Both the position numbers and the translations under genes were made by a program. The notes beneath the pieces are model-generated. The model searched no databases. It had not been told where the DNA came from and worked only from the letters and a program-made list of their open reading frames with translations. A stretch of DNA of 64,000 nucleotides from Rhytidiadelphus loreus (lineage: Eukaryota > Streptophyta > Bryopsida > Hypnales > Hylocomiaceae): positions 55,099,348 through 55,163,347 of the forward strand of contig OX344764.1 of the NCBI GenBank assembly GCA_947034895.1, written 5' to 3'. Positions within the stretch are counted from its first letter, which is position 1. Each line of letters opens with the position of its first letter. This document shows positions 62,401-64,000 of this stretch, piece by piece.

Positions 62401-63719
62401 TTTTTATTCTCAATTTTGTTCTACCTTCGAAATAAAAACAAAATGTGAGCCAAAATAGGTAATAATAAAATCACCACAAATATAAATTTATAAATTTATA
62501 AAATCTATATTTTTTAGGGATTAAAATTAGAATTAAATTTGTAAAAAAAATGTTTATAGAAAAAAGAGTTGATAAATATCAAAGTTATTTTATTTTCTTA
62601 GTGACTTTATAATTAATTATTTTATTTATTTTTTCAAACTTCAAAATACTCATCTTAGTCTAAAGAATTTAAATTTCTAATTACACATATTTTGTAATAT
62701 TGCAACTTTCATAATTATACATAGAAATGGTGACTACTTTGAACCAAAGAAATTTCCAAGTAAAATTAAAGTAAATAAGTAATTTTAACAATATTGTAAT
62801 ATAATTTGTCTTTGTATTTCAAAGACTCTTTAACACCAAATGATCATAATTACAAAGACCTTATATATCAAAGGAGATTTCTTTTAATCACTTTAATCAT
62901 TCAGTGAACTATCTATAAATCATGGATTTAATTTTCATTCTAATTTTCAAATCTAAGTGTCCTTAAAATCATCAATTAAAAAAATTAATGCTAAATTTTT
63001 ATTATAAAATATAAATTCTTAATGCCTATACATAGAATTTATACTTTAAGTGAAAAGGGACCTCAAGTTTGATAGATAAGCATTGAAACAAGAATTATGT
63101 TATTGATATGATTTGGTGTCTTCTATTGGGGTCCCTGTAATTTCAGACTTCAGAGCAAGTGATTGTCTCATTAAATCCCATTGCAGTGCGCAAATATACA
63201 GGATCATTACATATCTTTTTGTTTGAAATCAATGAAGTCTACACGGTCATTACACTTTCAGGGGAGGCTACTGTATCGAAGGTATAAAAATTTTAAACTT
63301 CACTAGTTTATATTGATATTTATTGGGAGATTTGGGTACATTTGATAAAAATATAAAATTGAATTTAATACATATGGAGTTTGTAATGATAAAACAGTTG
63401 AAAATCAACAATGATTATCTAGATTTTGGAACATGCTTTATTCGATACGAATATGTTCGGAATTGCACTATCAGCAATGAAGCACAAGTGATGGGAAAGT
63501 TTTTAATCCAACCACAAGATTCACAAATAGCTACTATTTCAAAATTGTTTGCTCAACCATTAGAAGGTCATGTGAATGGAAAAAGTTCTACTTCCATTGA
63601 ATACAAGCTTACAACCTCAATTTTGGGAGAAATTGCATTTGTGACTACTATCATTTCTTCTCCTGGTGCAGGAATCTATGAAATGAAAATGCCTCTTCGA
63701 ATTGAAGCATTGTCAATAG
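50487..63719 (+). CDS. HYDIN: HYDIN (central-apparatus axonemal protein), 5' part of the gene
   Basis: Thirteen plus-strand exons, all in phase with GT-AG borders: 50487-50672, 51057-51176, 51441-51563, 51894-52025, 52810-52924, 55350-55642, 56661-56782, 61095-61260, 61385-61473, 61634-61814, 61927-62319, 63147-63281, 63398-63719. They give 792 codons plus one base at a phase-1 donor (ATAG|GTCAAT), so the gene continues past the window. HYDIN homologues have about 5,000 residues and consist of repeated ASH/MSP-like beta domains of the C2 projection in motile flagella. Diagnostic matches are FPPEVVFRNYKAFQ (117-130) with NNDK, IPRRVQVLP (144-152), GTGKVAPGME, TEREKFEVPV (210-219), RAILDLPDEIHFP (225-237), PTYIGRSSQMVFHVQNYSPV and GECWPNSRTEITITFSP. 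The ATG at 50487 is the first in frame; the first 100 residues are basic and not conserved in my recollection. Expression would be expected in sperm-forming cells. Confidence 0.9.
52139..52415 (+). repeat. Dispersed repeat family R4, copy in HYDIN intron 4
   Basis: Same order of blocks as about 4715-4965: GCAACCAATG..AGTTGAGGCAT, TATCCTATG, ACTTTGAAAA, AAAATATTCCC, ACTACAAAAC and GAGGTTGCTAA..TCATCAAA. Confidence 0.55.
53241..54161 (+). mobile_element. TTAA/CCC-ended MITE, best-preserved copy (HYDIN intron 5)
   Basis: A 921-bp element flanked by TTAA on both sides (53237-53240, 54162-54165) with perfect 14-bp terminal inverted repeats CCCCTAAAGGACCA / TGGTCCTTTAGGGG. No transposase ORF is present. 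TTAA target duplication together with CCC-starting termini is the combination used by piggyBac-superfamily elements. Whether this family is truly mobilised by a piggyBac transposase is inference. It is the reference copy for the related elements listed elsewhere in the window. Confidence 0.85.
59705..60230 (+). mobile_element. TTAA/CCC-type MITE, subfamily 2 copy (HYDIN intron 7)
   Basis: The left end CCCCTAAAGGACCAAATAG is followed by a body shared with 43905-44300, including AATTGGAAATTTAGATAGG, CGGACATATACCT and TCTAATTAGGTGCCC. The right end is not clear, and the end coordinate is approximate. Confidence 0.55.
60556..60609. repeat. Perfect 54-bp palindrome in HYDIN intron 7
   Basis: The left half starts CAATGGTAAATATTCTAAAA and runs into an alternating TA centre; the right half is its exact reverse complement, with no loop. 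Confidence 0.9.
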
Positions 63720-63925
63720 GTCAATAAACTCTTGCATCATATAATTTATAGCATACAATATTCCAAATGTTCAAATGAGGATTCAAATATTTTAACTTTC
63801 ACATATTAGGATATATATACTCGGATATATGCAATCAACAAATACTATAATGCATATGAGATAATATCCATCAAATTAAATATACAAAACTATATAGTTT
63901 GGTTCATTTTATGAAAATGATTTAA

Positions 63926-64000
63926 CCCCTAAATGTCAGAGACTATGTTTTCACCAAAACTGCTCTTGCATTTACAAGCACCAAATTTTAAATGTAAAAC
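63926..64000 (-). mobile_element. TTAA/CCC-ended element running off the window (HYDIN intron 13)
   Basis: TTAA at 63922-63925 is followed by CCCCTAAATGTCAGAGACTA and then CACCAAAACTGC. This end resembles the right-end type seen at 41456, so the element is probably in inverse orientation. Confidence 0.5.

Overview
The window looks like nuclear DNA of a land plant whose sperm are flagellated, such as a bryophyte, lycophyte or fern. It has spliced genes with GT-AG introns, plant gene families (germin-like, papain-type cysteine protease, RING E3 ligase, receptor-like cytoplasmic kinase), and the 5' part of a HYDIN gene. HYDIN is an axonemal central-apparatus protein, so its presence argues against a flowering plant or conifer. 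Species and clade cannot be fixed from the sequence. Composition is mosaic: most of the window is very AT-rich, with GC-richer islands at about 1-1520, 9770-12000, 18730-27250 and 33480-34510. No tRNA, rRNA, CRISPR or prokaryotic operon was seen.

Region 1 (1-10.35 kb) is a huge imperfect inverted duplication. The left arm (1-3640) matches the reverse complement of 7600-10347, and the AT-rich loop between them is packed with repeats. The left arm runs off the window. Just outside the right arm is a germin-like first exon (10675-10837) with no recognisable second exon.

Region 2 (11.6-27 kb) is the gene-dense part. It holds a small unrecognised ORF (11633-11776) and a four-exon papain-like cysteine protease on the minus strand (12379-14995) with every catalytic residue but an in-frame TAG in the propeptide. 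Next come a seven-exon RING E3 gene on the plus strand (19091-22230) with a SUMO-interaction-like motif, and a three-exon minus-strand cytoplasmic kinase (23294-26065) whose catalytic residues are all replaced, so it is a predicted pseudokinase.

Region 3 (27-50 kb) is intergenic, AT-rich and repeat-dominated. It includes a non-autonomous CACTA element (40044-41900) inserted into an older MITE, whose uninterrupted paralogue sits at 5760-6318. It also holds several copies of a roughly 920-bp TTAA/CCC-ended family, a probable LINE relic, a GC island and an exon-like fragment near 29.1-29.7 kb.

Region 4 (50.5-64 kb) is the 5' part of HYDIN: thirteen in-phase plus-strand exons giving 792 complete codons. 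Its long introns carry the same repeat families as the intergenic DNA, and the gene continues past the window. The genes show no shared pathway; what unifies the window is a few MITE-like families in introns, intergenic DNA and the inverted duplication.
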